Both the position numbers and the translations under genes were made by a program. 18,596 nt of DNA from WQUF01 sp031549885 (GTDB taxonomy: Bacteria > Bacillota > Clostridia > Clostridiales > Clostridiaceae): positions 1-18,596 of the forward strand of contig JAVBPD010000124.1 in assembly GCA_031549885.1 (NCBI GenBank). The letters run 5' to 3'. Below are positions 1 to 7,954 of this stretch, piece after piece. The notes under the pieces were generated by a model that did not search any database, had not been told where the DNA came from, and was given only the letters and a program-made list of their open reading frames with translations. Position 1 is the stretch's first letter. Each line of letters begins with the position of its first letter.

Positions 1-456
1 TAAGATTGAGAAAGGAGAAGCTACTAAACAAAATATTCAAAAGCAAGTAAAAAAAGTGCAAGTGACACATCAAAAGCTTAACAACATTAGAGAAAATCAT
101 GTAAATCAAGTTATAAACGAGATAGTGAAAACCAAGCCATCTTATATAACAATTGAAGACTTAAATGTTAAGGGAATGATGAAAAATAGGCATTTATCAA
201 AAGCAATCCAAGGACAGAAGTTTTATGAATTTAGAAATAGATTAACATATAAGTGCAAAATTCATAAAATAGAGCTTAGAATAGCGATAGGTTTTATCCA
301 TCATCAAAGCTATGTTCAAAATGTGGATGCTTAAATAAAAATCTCAAACTAAAAGATAGAATATATAAATGTCCCGAATGTGGTCATGAAATAGATATAG
401 ATTTAAATGCCATTATAAACCTTGCAAATGCAAAAGTATACAAAATAGCAAAATAA
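1..456 (+). pseudogene. tnpB: TnpB (IS200/IS605 OrfB) C-terminal part, frameshifted
   Basis: RNA-guided nuclease/accessory protein of an IS200/IS605-type element, cut by the left window edge. Frame 2 is open from base 2 and carries the RuvC-II-like stretch IEDLNVKGM, with its catalytic Glu. That frame ends in a stop at 332-334. The homologous protein continues in frame 1 from about 286: DRFYPSSKLCSKCG, then YKCPECG (the two CxxC pairs of the zinc finger), then EIDIDLNAIINL with the RuvC-III Asp, and TAA at 454-456. The usual ADRFYPSSK junction is restored by adding one base between 285 and 286 (gc|gat), so one base appears to have been lost. No transposase (TnpA) is visible in the window. Family assignment is confident from these motifs. 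Whether the upstream half is intact cannot be seen. Confidence 0.9.
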
Positions 457-590
457 AGCTATTGTATACATGTACCCTAGGCTTTAGGGGAATTTACGCC
501 TTTAGAGTATCAAACCAAATGTCATTAGAAAAAATATCTTAAGATATTAATTCGAGGACAGATACGTTGAAGAAGGAATTTTCTTGATAT
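457..590 (+). mobile_element. Right end of the IS605-type element, possible omega RNA region
   Basis: The stretch after the tnpB stop looks like the right end of IS200/IS605 elements: a hairpin CCCTA(475-479)/TAGGG(485-489), then GGGGAATTTACGCC, a perfect palindrome AATATCTTAAGATATT (533-548), and a GAAGAAGGAATTTTC-like end at about 570-583. In this family the RNA that guides TnpB is made from the 3' end of tnpB and the right end, and the guide lies just outside the boundary. The exact boundary is inferred from resemblance. I see no matching left end because it lies outside the window. Confidence 0.6.
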
Positions 591-608
591 GAATATATTT
601 GTTCATAT
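587..608. repeat. Inverted repeat in the asnB leader
   Basis: ATATGAA (587-593) and TTCATAT (602-608) form a perfect 7-bp inverted repeat with an 8-base spacer. It lies 21 bases before the asnB start codon and just outside the inferred element end. It could be an operator, a small leader hairpin, or chance in AT-rich DNA. Confidence 0.35.
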
Positions 609-629
609 TTTAAGTAGCAGGAATTTAAT

Positions 630-2528
630 TTGTGTGGATTTGTTGGTTTTTTTAAAAATAAAGCAATTAATGATTACGATACCGAAAAATTGGAAATTAT
701 GGCTGATGTTATAAAACACCGAGGACCTGATTCATCTGGTGTTTTTGTTGCTGAAAACCTTGCATTTGCATTCAGAAGACTTTCATTCATTGACTTAGTA
801 AATGGAACACAGCCTTTCACTTGGAATGGTGGCAAATTGGTTGGTATATTTAATGGTGAAATATACAATTACATAGAATTACAAGAAGAATTAAAAAAAG
901 ATGGATATGAATTTAAGACTCGTGCTGAAATAGAAATAATACTCTCATTGTACGACAAATATGGTGAAAATTTTGTAAACCATTTAAGAGGAATGTTCTC
1001 TATTCTCATTTGGGACAGAGATAACACAAGGCTTATAGCTTGCCGTGATCCATTTGGAATAAAGCCATTTTACTACATCGATCATCAGGATGGTTTTTAT
1101 TTTTCATCTGAATCTAAAGCTTTTATGTATCATGAAACAACATATAGGAACGAAATAGATGAAACTTCCCTCCAAAATTATCTAACTTTTCAATTTGTCC
1201 CTGAGCCAAATACCATTTTAAAGCATATAAAAGTTTTACCTGCAGGAAATATTTTAATAAAAAACTTTAAAGAGAAACCTATAATAAAAGAATATTTTGA
1301 TTTAAAATTTAATCCCACTCCAATGCCAAAGGATGAGAGAATCAAGGAAATAAGAAAAGTTCTTGAAAACTCTGTAGAAGTGCATATGAGAAGTGATGTT
1401 CCACTTGCAACATTTTTATCAGGTGGAATTGATTCAACTATTGTAGCTTACCTTGCATCAAAGATAGATCCAAAGATCAAAAGTTATACAGTTGGCTTTG
1501 AAGTAGATGGCTATTCTGAAATGTCTGAAGCAAAAGAAACTGCAAATAGACTAGGTATAGATAACGTTCAGCTTAATATTTCTGCCAAAGATTATATGAA
1601 TGAGCTTCCAAAAATAATATGGCATTTAGATGGACCTGTAGCAGACCCTTCTGCAATACCAATATATTTTATCTCAAGGGAATGTGCAAAAAACTATAAA
1701 GCAGTACTTTCTGGAGAAGGTTCCGATGAAATTTTTGGAGGTTATAATATTTACGGTGAAGTAATACCTCTTAAAGTTTTCAATAACATTCCTGGACCTG
1801 TAAAAAACGCTCTATCCTCAGCTGCTAGTATACTACCTGATGGCGTAAAAGGAAAAAGCTTCATAAAAAGAGGTTGTGTACCTTTAGAAAGAAGATATGT
1901 GGGAAATGCATTTATATTTAATGAAGAAGAAAAATCAAAGATATTAAAGTCTTATGATAAAAACTACCCATACTATAGAACATTAGCTGATTTATACAAA
2001 CATGTAAAAAATGAAAATCAATTAATTAAAATGCAATATATTGATATGCAAACATGGTTAAAAGGAGATATACTAGTTAAATCAGATAGAATGACTATGG
2101 CTCAGAGTTTAGAATTAAGGGTACCATTTCTTGATATTGAAGTGTTTAAAGTAGCTTCAAAGCTTACTGAAAGCGATAAAGTTAACTCTAAAAACACCAA
2201 AATTCTTTTAAGAGAAGCTTTTAAAGATGTTATACATCAAGATGCTGTAGAAAGGAAAAAGCTTGGATATCCTGTACCTATCAGAGTTTGGCTTAAAGAC
2301 GAAATGTACGATTGGGCTAAAAATATAATAAAAGAATCTGGAACAGATAGATACATCGTTAAATCAGAAGTTTTAAAGCTTTTGGATATGCATAAAGAAG
2401 GAAAGGGAGATTATTCAAGAAAAATCTGGACAGTACTTGTTTTTATGCTTTGGTATAAAATATATATAGAAAATTATAATAAAATTGCAAATGACAGTTT
2501 TGAAGCACTTGCAGCAGATAAAACATAA
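630..2528 (+). CDS. asnB: Asparagine synthetase B, glutamine-hydrolysing
   Basis: Cytosolic enzyme making asparagine from aspartate, ATP and glutamine-derived ammonia. Its 632 residues fit the full-length bacterial family. The N-terminal class II glutaminase domain starts MCGFVGF, so removal of Met exposes the Cys2 nucleophile. KHRGPDSSG and FNGEIYNY follow, as expected. The C-terminal synthetase domain has the PP-loop SGGIDS at residues 264-269 and SGEGSDE at 361-367, both ATP-pyrophosphatase signatures. The start is a TTG (630-632), fixed by the need for Cys at position 2; AGCAGGA at 616-622 is a fair ribosome binding site 7 bases upstream. The gene stands alone: a broken IS element lies upstream and a strong terminator overlaps the stop. 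I see no T-box or other leader element. Promoter not identified with confidence. Confidence 0.96.
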   Translation: MCGFVGFFKNKAINDYDTEKLEIMADVIKHRGPDSSGVFVAENLAFAFRRLSFIDLVNGTQPFTWNGGKLVGIFNGEIYNYIELQEELKKDGYEFKTRAEIEIILSLYDKYGENFVNHLRGMFSILIWDRDNTRLIACRDPFGIKPFYYIDHQDGFYFSSESKAFMYHETTYRNEIDETSLQNYLTFQFVPEPNTILKHIKVLPAGNILIKNFKEKPIIKEYFDLKFNPTPMPKDERIKEIRKVLENSVEVHMRSDVPLATFLSGGIDSTIVAYLASKIDPKIKSYTVGFEVDGYSEMSEAKETANRLGIDNVQLNISAKDYMNELPKIIWHLDGPVADPSAIPIYFISRECAKNYKAVLSGEGSDEIFGGYNIYGEVIPLKVFNNIPGPVKNALSSAASILPDGVKGKSFIKRGCVPLERRYVGNAFIFNEEEKSKILKSYDKNYPYYRTLADLYKHVKNENQLIKMQYIDMQTWLKGDILVKSDRMTMAQSLELRVPFLDIEVFKVASKLTESDKVNSKNTKILLREAFKDVIHQDAVERKKLGYPVPIRVWLKDEMYDWAKNIIKESGTDRYIVKSEVLKLLDMHKEGKGDYSRKIWTVLVFMLWYKIYIENYNKIANDSFEALAADKT

Positions 2529-2557
2529 ACACTAAAACAAGGTGTTTATGTTTTTTT
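2524..2557 (+). terminator. Intrinsic terminator of asnB
   Basis: A perfect 9-bp stem CATAAACAC (2524-2532) / GTGTTTATG (2542-2550) with a 9-base loop is followed by seven T (2551-2557). The stop codon of asnB lies inside the left arm. Confidence 0.9.
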
Positions 2558-2562
2558 AAACT

Positions 2563-2609
2563 AAAAAGGGCTATTTAGAATTAATTTTTTACTAATTCTA
2601 AATAGTCCC
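2563..2609 (-). terminator. Intrinsic terminator of rnpB
   Basis: Read on the minus strand, the arms at 2609-2593 and 2583-2568 pair over 13 bp plus GGG/CCC with one bulged A, then five T (2567-2563). It lies about 25 bases after the mature 3' end of RNase P RNA. The structure is also stable read on the plus strand, but without a T run there. Confidence 0.8.
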
Positions 2610-2632
2610 TCATTATTTATGTTTATATTTTT

Positions 2633-2972
2633 TACGACTAAGTCTATAAGCCGAGTTCTGTATTTGACAATCATCTATCTAGACCTATTGTTACCAATAA
2701 GTTCAAGCGACACTACCCGAAGGCGAAGCGGGCAACTCCTTTATGCCTTTCTATTTGGTCTTGCTCCAAGTGGGGTTTACATAGCCACAAAGTCGCCAAT
2801 GTGCTGGTGAGCTCTTACCTCGCCTTTCCATCCTTACCTTTATCAAGGCGGTTTATTTCTGTTGCACTTTCCTTAAAGTCACCTTCACTGGACGTTATCC
2901 AGCACCCTGCCCTATGGAGCTCGGACTTTCCTCTCCTGAATATTCAGCAGCGATTGTCTGACTTACTCGCTA
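2633..2972 (-). ncRNA. rnpB: RNase P RNA, bacterial class B
   Basis: Catalytic RNA of ribonuclease P, which removes 5' leaders from tRNA precursors. On the minus strand it contains the conserved GAGGAAAGTCCGAGCTCC near the 5' end, then AGGGCAGGGTGCTGG, and near the 3' end ACAGAACTCGGCTTATAG, the hallmarks of this RNA. Helix P1 is visible: the strands at 2969-2960 and 2644-2635 pair with one mismatch, which sets the ends to within a few bases. About 340 nt, normal for Firmicutes, and apparently complete. It has its own promoter and terminator and follows the nif3-family gene on the same strand. The 63-codon plus-strand reading frame across it is not a gene. Confidence 0.96.
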
Positions 2973-2976
2973 AGTT

Positions 2977-3005
2977 ATAATATCATATTTATATAAATTA
3001 TTCAA
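2977..3005 (-). promoter_or_regulatory. Promoter of rnpB
   Basis: On the minus strand TTGAAT (3005-3000), a 17-base spacer and TATTAT (2982-2977) form a sigma-A type promoter. Transcription would start near 2970, matching the RNA 5' end. The -35 box overlaps the final Glu and stop codons of the nif3-family gene. Confidence 0.75.
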
Positions 3006-3798
3006 TATAAAAATTATATAATGGCCCATCTTCATGAAAATAAAAATTTAAATTAATTTTCCTATTATTTAATTCTATTTTAAAATACTCAATAAATTCT
3101 TTAAATGGCAAATTCTCAGATTCATAATGCCCCATATCAATAATAGCAATTCCCGCTTCAAATGCATCTTTAACATAATGATAAGTTGTATCACCAGTTA
3201 TAATACAGTCAGCACCTAATTTAATTGATTTTATTATAAAATCTCCTCCTGCTCCATTGATTATTGCTATCTTATGAATAACCTTTTCTAAATCACCAGT
3301 ATATTTAATAGAATTTTTTCCTATTAAGTTCACTCTTTGCAGTAAATCTCTTAATTTTATGCCTTGGTTTAGAGAAACCATTCTGCCTATTCCTGAATTA
3401 TCGCAATTACCTTTTTCTATTATTTCCTCACTAGAAAAATCTAATAATTTTACAAGAATTTTATTTAGACCAAAACTTACGGAATCTAAGTTTGTATGCA
3501 TTGCATAATGGTTAATGTTATTTTTAATTAATTTAATTATTTTTTTTCCTTGAATAGATGAGTTAGTTATTGAATCTGGTTTAATAAAGATAAGAGGATG
3601 ATGTGTTAAAATCAAATTATAATTTAGTTCAATACATTTATCAATGGCAGCTAAAGAACAGTCAAGACAAGCCAAAACACCTTTTACTTCATCTTCACTG
3701 TTTCCTATTAAATGCCCAATATTGTCATAATTCTCCTTTAAGAAACTTGGAACCATATTTTCAACCAATTGATTAAATTCACTCATTGTTATACTCAT
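2998..3798 (-). CDS. Nif3-like dinuclear metal centre protein
   Basis: Member of the NIF3/YqfO family, annotated in databases as GTP cyclohydrolase I type 2-like. The true substrate is generally unsettled. Metal ligand motifs are present: THHPLIF (His66-His67), HTNLDSVSFGLN, ITGDTTYHYVKDA and IDMGHYESE near the C-terminus. The 266 residues match the short form without the inserted PII-like domain. I place the start at ATG 3798, because AGGAGA (3810-3805) lies 6 bases upstream; the frame is open to an earlier TTG (3813), but that codon lies immediately before this ribosome binding site. The start overlaps the end of trmK by 20 bases, so the two are translationally linked. The gene pair trmK-nif3 after rpoD is common in Firmicutes. 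Confidence 0.92.
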   Translation of the reverse strand: MSITMSEFNQLVENMVPSFLKENYDNIGHLIGNSEDEVKGVLACLDCSLAAIDKCIELNYNLILTHHPLIFIKPDSITNSSIQGKKIIKLIKNNINHYAMHTNLDSVSFGLNKILVKLLDFSSEEIIEKGNCDNSGIGRMVSLNQGIKLRDLLQRVNLIGKNSIKYTGDLEKVIHKIAIINGAGGDFIIKSIKLGADCIITGDTTYHYVKDAFEAGIAIIDMGHYESENLPFKEFIEYFKIELNNRKINLNFYFHEDGPLYNFYIE

Positions 3799-4489
3799 TT
3801 TGCATCTCCTCAAATTTTTTCAATGTAGCTTCCAATTCTAATTTTCTTTTTAATACAGCTTTGCTATTTTGTTTTTGTTTTAATATGTTTAATATTTTGT
3901 GTGTATCTTCTATTTTTTTGTCTATAGCATAAGATACAAATATATCTTTATTCTCTAAAAGTTTTTCACCAAAATAAAAATATTTATCCTTATATTTTTT
4001 TGAATATTTTAAGTTTGAAGCTTTAACTTTAATTATTTGATAATAAAATTCGTCCCAAACAATGGATTCATTTAAAATTTCATATCCTCTTTCATATAAA
4101 TATGTCCTTAAAACTTCAATATTTTGCATTGGTTGCAAAATTAAATACTCCATGCTAGAAACAATATCATAAGATTCTTCAAGCAGATCTCTTATTAAAT
4201 ATCCTCCCATACCACATAAAATTGCAAAATTCACTTCATTTTTATTAATAACTTTAAATCCGCTTCCTTGTCTTAATTCAATCTTATTTGCAAGACCTTC
4301 GTTTTCAATGTTCATTTTAGCTTTTTCTAAAGGTCCATATTTTAAATCTGATGCTATAAATTTTTTAGAAATATTGTTTTTCACAAGATATATAGGTATA
4401 TAACCATGATCAGATCCTATATCAATTCCTATTTGCGATTTTTTATTTACCATTTTTATGATGCCATAAAGCCTTTTACTCAATTCCAT
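3779..4489 (-). CDS. trmK: tRNA (adenine(22)-N1)-methyltransferase
   Basis: SAM-dependent enzyme that methylates N1 of A22 in some bacterial tRNAs (TrmK/YqfN family). The Rossmann motif I reads GIDIGSDHGYIP (around Asp23-Gly29), and LCGMGG and LILQPM match family motifs. The C-terminal 50 residues are Lys/Glu-rich and probably form the coiled coil known in this family. About 236 residues. I choose ATG 4489 because GGTGAT (4499-4494) gives it a ribosome binding site. An in-frame ATG at 4501 has none. The gene sits between rpoD, from which it is separated by an intrinsic terminator, and the overlapping nif3-family gene. No convincing promoter of its own: a TATAAT at 4507-4502 would start transcription almost on the start codon. 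Confidence 0.92.
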   Translation of the reverse strand: MELSKRLYGIIKMVNKKSQIGIDIGSDHGYIPIYLVKNNISKKFIASDLKYGPLEKAKMNIENEGLANKIELRQGSGFKVINKNEVNFAILCGMGGYLIRDLLEESYDIVSSMEYLILQPMQNIEVLRTYLYERGYEILNESIVWDEFYYQIIKVKASNLKYSKKYKDKYFYFGEKLLENKDIFVSYAIDKKIEDTHKILNILKQKQNSKAVLKRKLELEATLKKFEEMQNEYNNE

Positions 4490-4524
4490 ATCAATCACCA
4501 TATTATAAAATTTCTAACACTATA

Positions 4525-4557
4525 CAAAAAAATCCATCCTAATGGATAGATTTTTTT
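4525..4557 (-). terminator. Intrinsic terminator between rpoD and trmK
   Basis: An 8-bp stem ATCTATCC / GGATGGAT (one G-U pair, 4551-4532 on the minus strand) with the loop ATTA is followed by seven T. It sits right after the rpoD stop. The mirror T run on the plus strand means it could work both ways. Confidence 0.8.
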
Positions 4558-4564
4558 ATTTAAA

Positions 4565-5611
4565 CTAATCTAAATAATCCTTAAGCTTTTTACTTCTGCT
4601 CGGATGTCTTAATTTTCTAAGGGCTTTAGCTTCAATTTGCCTTATTCTCTCTCTAGTTACATTGAATTCTTTTCCAACTTCCTCTAAAGTTCTTGCTCTT
4701 CCATCATCAAGGCCAAATCTAAGCCTTAAAACTTTTTCTTCCCTAGGTGTTAATGTATCAAGAACGTTTATTAATTGTTCTTTGAGCATTGTAAATGCTG
4801 CGGCTTCTGCTGGAGCTAATACTTCGTCATCAGGTATAAAGTCTCCAAGATGGCTATCCTCTTCTTCTCCAATTGGTGTTTCAAGTGAAACTGGTTCTTG
4901 AGCTATTTTCATGATTTCTCTGACCCTATCAACAGGCATTTCCATAAAAACTGCCACTTCATCTGCAACTGGTTCTCTGCCAAATTCTTGAACTAATTGT
5001 CTTTTTATTCTAGTTAATTTATTTATAGTTTCAACCATATGCACTGGTATCCTGATGGTCCTTGCTTGATCTGCAATTGCTCTAGTAATTGCTTGCCTTA
5101 TCCACCAAGTAGCATATGTACTAAATTTAAATCCTTTCCTGTGATCAAATTTTTCCACCGCTTTTATAAGTCCTAAATTTCCTTCCTGTATTAAATCCAA
5201 GAATTGCATGCCTCTTCCCACATATCTCTTTGCAATGGATACAACTAATCTCAAGTTTGCTTCAGCAAGTTTTTTCTTCGCAGCTTGGTCGTCTTCCTCA
5301 ATTCTAATAGCTAAAGCAATTTCTTCTTCAGATGAAAGAAGGGGGACTTTTCCTATCTCTTTTAAATACATCCTTACAGGGTCATCAATACTTACACCTT
5401 CAGGAATAGAAAGGCTTAAATCTTCATTAACGTCAAAATCTTCTATTGAACTAATAATATCAATGCCTAATGACTCTATAGTTTGAAGAATTTTTTCATA
5501 TTGATCAGGAGTAATATCTATTTCTTCAAGTTCATCTTGTATTTCTTTTTCAGCGAGACTCCCAGTACTTTTACCCTTGTCAATAAGCTTTTTAATTGAA
5601 TTCATTTTCAT
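4565..5611 (-). CDS. rpoD: RNA polymerase housekeeping sigma factor
   Basis: Primary sigma-70 factor (sigma A), which directs RNA polymerase to ordinary -10/-35 promoters. Visible in order: an acidic N-terminal region 1.1; region 1.2 starting DPVRMYLKEIG; region 2 with LDLIQEGNLGLIKAVEKFD and the -10 recognition helix STYATWWIRQAITRAI; region 3 (RIPVHMVETINKL); and region 4.2 with the -35 helix EVGKEFNVTRERIRQIEAKA, ending HPSRSKKLKDYLD. The preferred start is ATG 5611, giving 348 residues. AAGGAT (5623-5618), which overlaps the dnaG stop, lies 6 bases before it. An in-frame ATG at 5644 lies inside dnaG and lacks a site. Only 4 bases separate this start from the dnaG stop, so the two genes are co-transcribed and probably translationally coupled. 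Confidence 0.97.
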   Translation of the reverse strand: MKMNSIKKLIDKGKSTGSLAEKEIQDELEEIDITPDQYEKILQTIESLGIDIISSIEDFDVNEDLSLSIPEGVSIDDPVRMYLKEIGKVPLLSSEEEIALAIRIEEDDQAAKKKLAEANLRLVVSIAKRYVGRGMQFLDLIQEGNLGLIKAVEKFDHRKGFKFSTYATWWIRQAITRAIADQARTIRIPVHMVETINKLTRIKRQLVQEFGREPVADEVAVFMEMPVDRVREIMKIAQEPVSLETPIGEEEDSHLGDFIPDDEVLAPAEAAAFTMLKEQLINVLDTLTPREEKVLRLRFGLDDGRARTLEEVGKEFNVTRERIRQIEAKALRKLRHPSRSKKLKDYLD

Positions 5612-5615
5612 AACG

Positions 5616-7412
5616 TTATCCTTCAATTGAATCACCACTTTCATCTATTTCTAAATCTTTGATTTGAATTTTAATTTTTTGCACTTTTTTGAGTAAAGCA
5701 TATATTTCTTCTATTTTGCCTTCTGACTCTAGTAAATTAATATCTTCCATTGCTTTTTTCATTAAATCCTCCAGTTTACATTTCCTAAGTTCTGATACAA
5801 TACTATTTATAAAAAAATCTATATTATTAACATCATAATTATAATCTGAACTCATAATACTTAAATATTCGCTTAAAGTATTATTCTTTGTACATTCAAA
5901 TTCTAATGCTTTTTGCATATTTTCTTCATCTTTTTTTTCATAAATAAACCTATATATTACTCTATGATTATTAATAAAAAAATCATCTTCTTTTATATGA
6001 TCTACAAAATTATTTCGAATTTTATTGTTCTTTATTAAAATTTTTAAAAGTACTCGTTCCTTAAAATTCATTTTGTGGTCATTGTTATTTTGGTAAATAT
6101 CCATACCATGAGAATTGGTCGTTTTATTGTATAATCTTTCTTTATTTTGTTCTTTTTTTAAAAAGCTCTCTCTAATTGATAGTTCACTTATTTTTGTTTC
6201 TTCAGAAAGCCTCTTTATATAAATATCTTTTACAACAGGTGAAACATCTTTAATTATAGATAGCACATTTTCTATATATTTTACTATATGTTCCTTATTT
6301 GCAAAATTTTTATTCTTTTTTTCTAATGAAATTTGAAAATCTATTATATTATAAGCTTCACCAGCTAATTTTAAAAAATCTTCTTTTCCTTTTTCTTTAA
6401 TGTACTCATCAGGGTCTTTTCCATTTGGAAGAGTAATGATTTTAACTTCTAAATCATTGATATATTCTAATATTGTCATGCTCCTTTGAGCAGCTTTAAT
6501 ACCTGCACTATCTGTATCAAAACAAAGTATAATTTTATTTGCATATTTTTTTATGAGCCTTGCTTGGCTTAATGTAAATGACGTTCCAAGAGACGCTACT
6601 ACATTTGTAATACCATGTTGGTGCATGGATATGACATCCATATAACCTTCTACAACAATTATAGTATTATCTTTTATACCTGATTTTATGGCAAAATTTA
6701 ATCCATATAGATTAGAACCTTTTTTAAATAGTATGCTTTCTTTTGAATTTAAATATTTCGGCATGGATTTATCTAAAACTCTAGCACCAAAACCTATTAT
6801 TGCTCCAGATGCATTAAATACCGGAAATATAACTCTATTTCTAAATCTTCCGTAAATATATCCTTTTGATGATCTTTCAATCAAACCCAATGTTAATAGA
6901 TCTTCTTCTTTAAATCCTTTTTTTTTCATATGATTTAAAAAATTTGTTAATTTTTCATCTGCATATCCTAGACCAAAATGCATTATGGTCTTTGTGCTTA
7001 TTTCTCTATTTTTAAAGTAATCAAATGCTTTTTTATTATTTTTTAAATTGTTAAAGAAAAATCTAGCAGCTTCTTTATTAATATTCTCTAATATATATTT
7101 TTTATTTTTGCCACTTTTTTTGTTTTCTAAATCTATATTTTTATTTTCAGCTAAAATTTTTAGAGCGTCTTGAAATGGAATGTTTTTTATCTTCATTATA
7201 AAAGAAAATACATTGCCATATTCACCACATCCAAAGCATTTGTACACCTGTTTATCAGAAGAAACTGTAAAGGAAGGAGTTTTTTCATTGTGAAAAGGAC
7301 ATAAACCAATATAATTTCTTCCTGATTTTTTTAAATTTACATACTCTGAAATGACTTCTAATATATCATTTTCTTGTTGGACCCTGCTGATGATATCATT
7401 ATCATCAAACAA
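5616..7412 (-). CDS. dnaG: DNA primase
   Basis: Makes RNA primers for replication at the fork with DnaB helicase. The N-terminal CHC2 zinc domain has C38-x2-H41 and C59-x2-C62 (LCPFHNEKTPSF, KCFGCG). The TOPRIM domain follows with VVEGYMDV (Glu255) and CFDTDSAG, then PNGKDPDEYI. The Lys-rich C-terminal third is the helicase-interaction region. About 598 residues, a usual length. I choose TTG 7412 as start: AGAGG (7425-7421) lies 8 bases before it, whereas an in-frame GTG at 7421 overlaps that same site. First gene of the dnaG-rpoD unit. In many clostridia, as I recall, a dgt-type gene lies just upstream; here there is an 800-bp gap instead. Confidence 0.96.
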   Translation of the reverse strand: MFDDNDIISRVQQENDILEVISEYVNLKKSGRNYIGLCPFHNEKTPSFTVSSDKQVYKCFGCGEYGNVFSFIMKIKNIPFQDALKILAENKNIDLENKKSGKNKKYILENINKEAARFFFNNLKNNKKAFDYFKNREISTKTIMHFGLGYADEKLTNFLNHMKKKGFKEEDLLTLGLIERSSKGYIYGRFRNRVIFPVFNASGAIIGFGARVLDKSMPKYLNSKESILFKKGSNLYGLNFAIKSGIKDNTIIVVEGYMDVISMHQHGITNVVASLGTSFTLSQARLIKKYANKIILCFDTDSAGIKAAQRSMTILEYINDLEVKIITLPNGKDPDEYIKEKGKEDFLKLAGEAYNIIDFQISLEKKNKNFANKEHIVKYIENVLSIIKDVSPVVKDIYIKRLSEETKISELSIRESFLKKEQNKERLYNKTTNSHGMDIYQNNNDHKMNFKERVLLKILIKNNKIRNNFVDHIKEDDFFINNHRVIYRFIYEKKDEENMQKALEFECTKNNTLSEYLSIMSSDYNYDVNNIDFFINSIVSELRKCKLEDLMKKAMEDINLLESEGKIEEIYALLKKVQKIKIQIKDLEIDESGDSIEG

Positions 7413-7468
7413 AAAATTCACCTCTTATATTAATAAAACTTTTAAATATTATCTGTATATTAATTATA

Positions 7469-7490
7469 TTTATAGCAAGCCTTGTAAAAA
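7469..7490 (-). promoter_or_regulatory. Possible extended -10 promoter of dnaG-rpoD
   Basis: On the minus strand TGCTATAAA includes a TGn extended -10 (TATAAA, 7474-7469), about 60 bases before the dnaG start. No good -35 box is seen, so this is tentative. Confidence 0.35.
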
Positions 7491-7535
7491 ACTATTTTAG
7501 AAATAAATATTTTATTAAATGTATATAGGCAGAAT

Positions 7536-7652
7536 TTATAGCTTTTCCAGAAATACATTTTCCTCCTTTAATTTATTCCCCTTAAAAATTTCTTTAAACA
7601 TAAAACTTCTTAAAGTTATAAATGTATCAACTAATTTCTTTAATAAAGACAT
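7536..7652 (-). CDS. Short hypothetical ORF (38 aa), doubtful
   Basis: A reading frame of 38 codons starting ATG 7652 (MSLLKKLVDTFITLRSF...), rich in Lys, Leu and Phe with an amphipathic look. I do not recognise it. There is no ribosome binding site before the ATG, which argues against translation. Inside its 3' part lies AGGAGG (7567-7562), only 3 bases before an ATG in another frame (7558) that opens 32 more codons of low-complexity sequence. It could be a remnant of a larger gene. Confidence 0.2.
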   Translation of the reverse strand: MSLLKKLVDTFITLRSFMFKEIFKGNKLKEENVFLEKL

Positions 7653-7777
7653 TTTTGTAAAATAATTGTCAATTAGTTACTGCTTGTCTCATCAAATATA
7701 TTTATACAATCTTTAGAATTTCAATTTATGTTAAAATCCATTACGATTAAAAAACTTATCCATTTTCTATTTTTATT

Positions 7778-7794
7778 AATAATATAATATTATT
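7778..7794. repeat. AT-rich palindrome
   Basis: AATAATAT-A-ATATTATT is a perfect 8-bp inverted repeat around one central A. In DNA this AT-rich it may be chance. Confidence 0.3.
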
Positions 7795-7954
7795 CGAATT
7801 ATGATTAAATTCATTTTATAGAATCTAGTTAAAACTTAATTTATACTATTTAAAAATTCTACACTTAGTGCTTAATACTATATGAGGTAGTTTGTCCAAT
7901 AATTATCACTATATTATATGATTTTTTGAATAACTTATCTAATAAAGGATTTAG

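Noticed and set aside
584..611. TTGATA-16-TATTTT as an asnB promoter
   Set aside because: Transcription would start inside or after the ribosome binding site, leaving no usable leader.
674..868. Antisense frame inside asnB
   Set aside because: Shadow of the conserved asnB coding frame, no ribosome binding site.
2619..2810. 63-codon plus-strand reading frame
   Set aside because: It lies across the RNase P RNA gene and owes its openness to that RNA; no protein similarity is recognisable.
4662..5486. Plus-strand frames opposite rpoD
   Set aside because: Ser/Thr-rich mirror translations of a highly conserved sigma factor gene.
7460..7558. 32-codon minus-strand frame after AGGAGG
   Set aside because: The site is only 3 bases from the ATG and the product is a Tyr/Lys/Phe-rich low-complexity string; kept only as a note.
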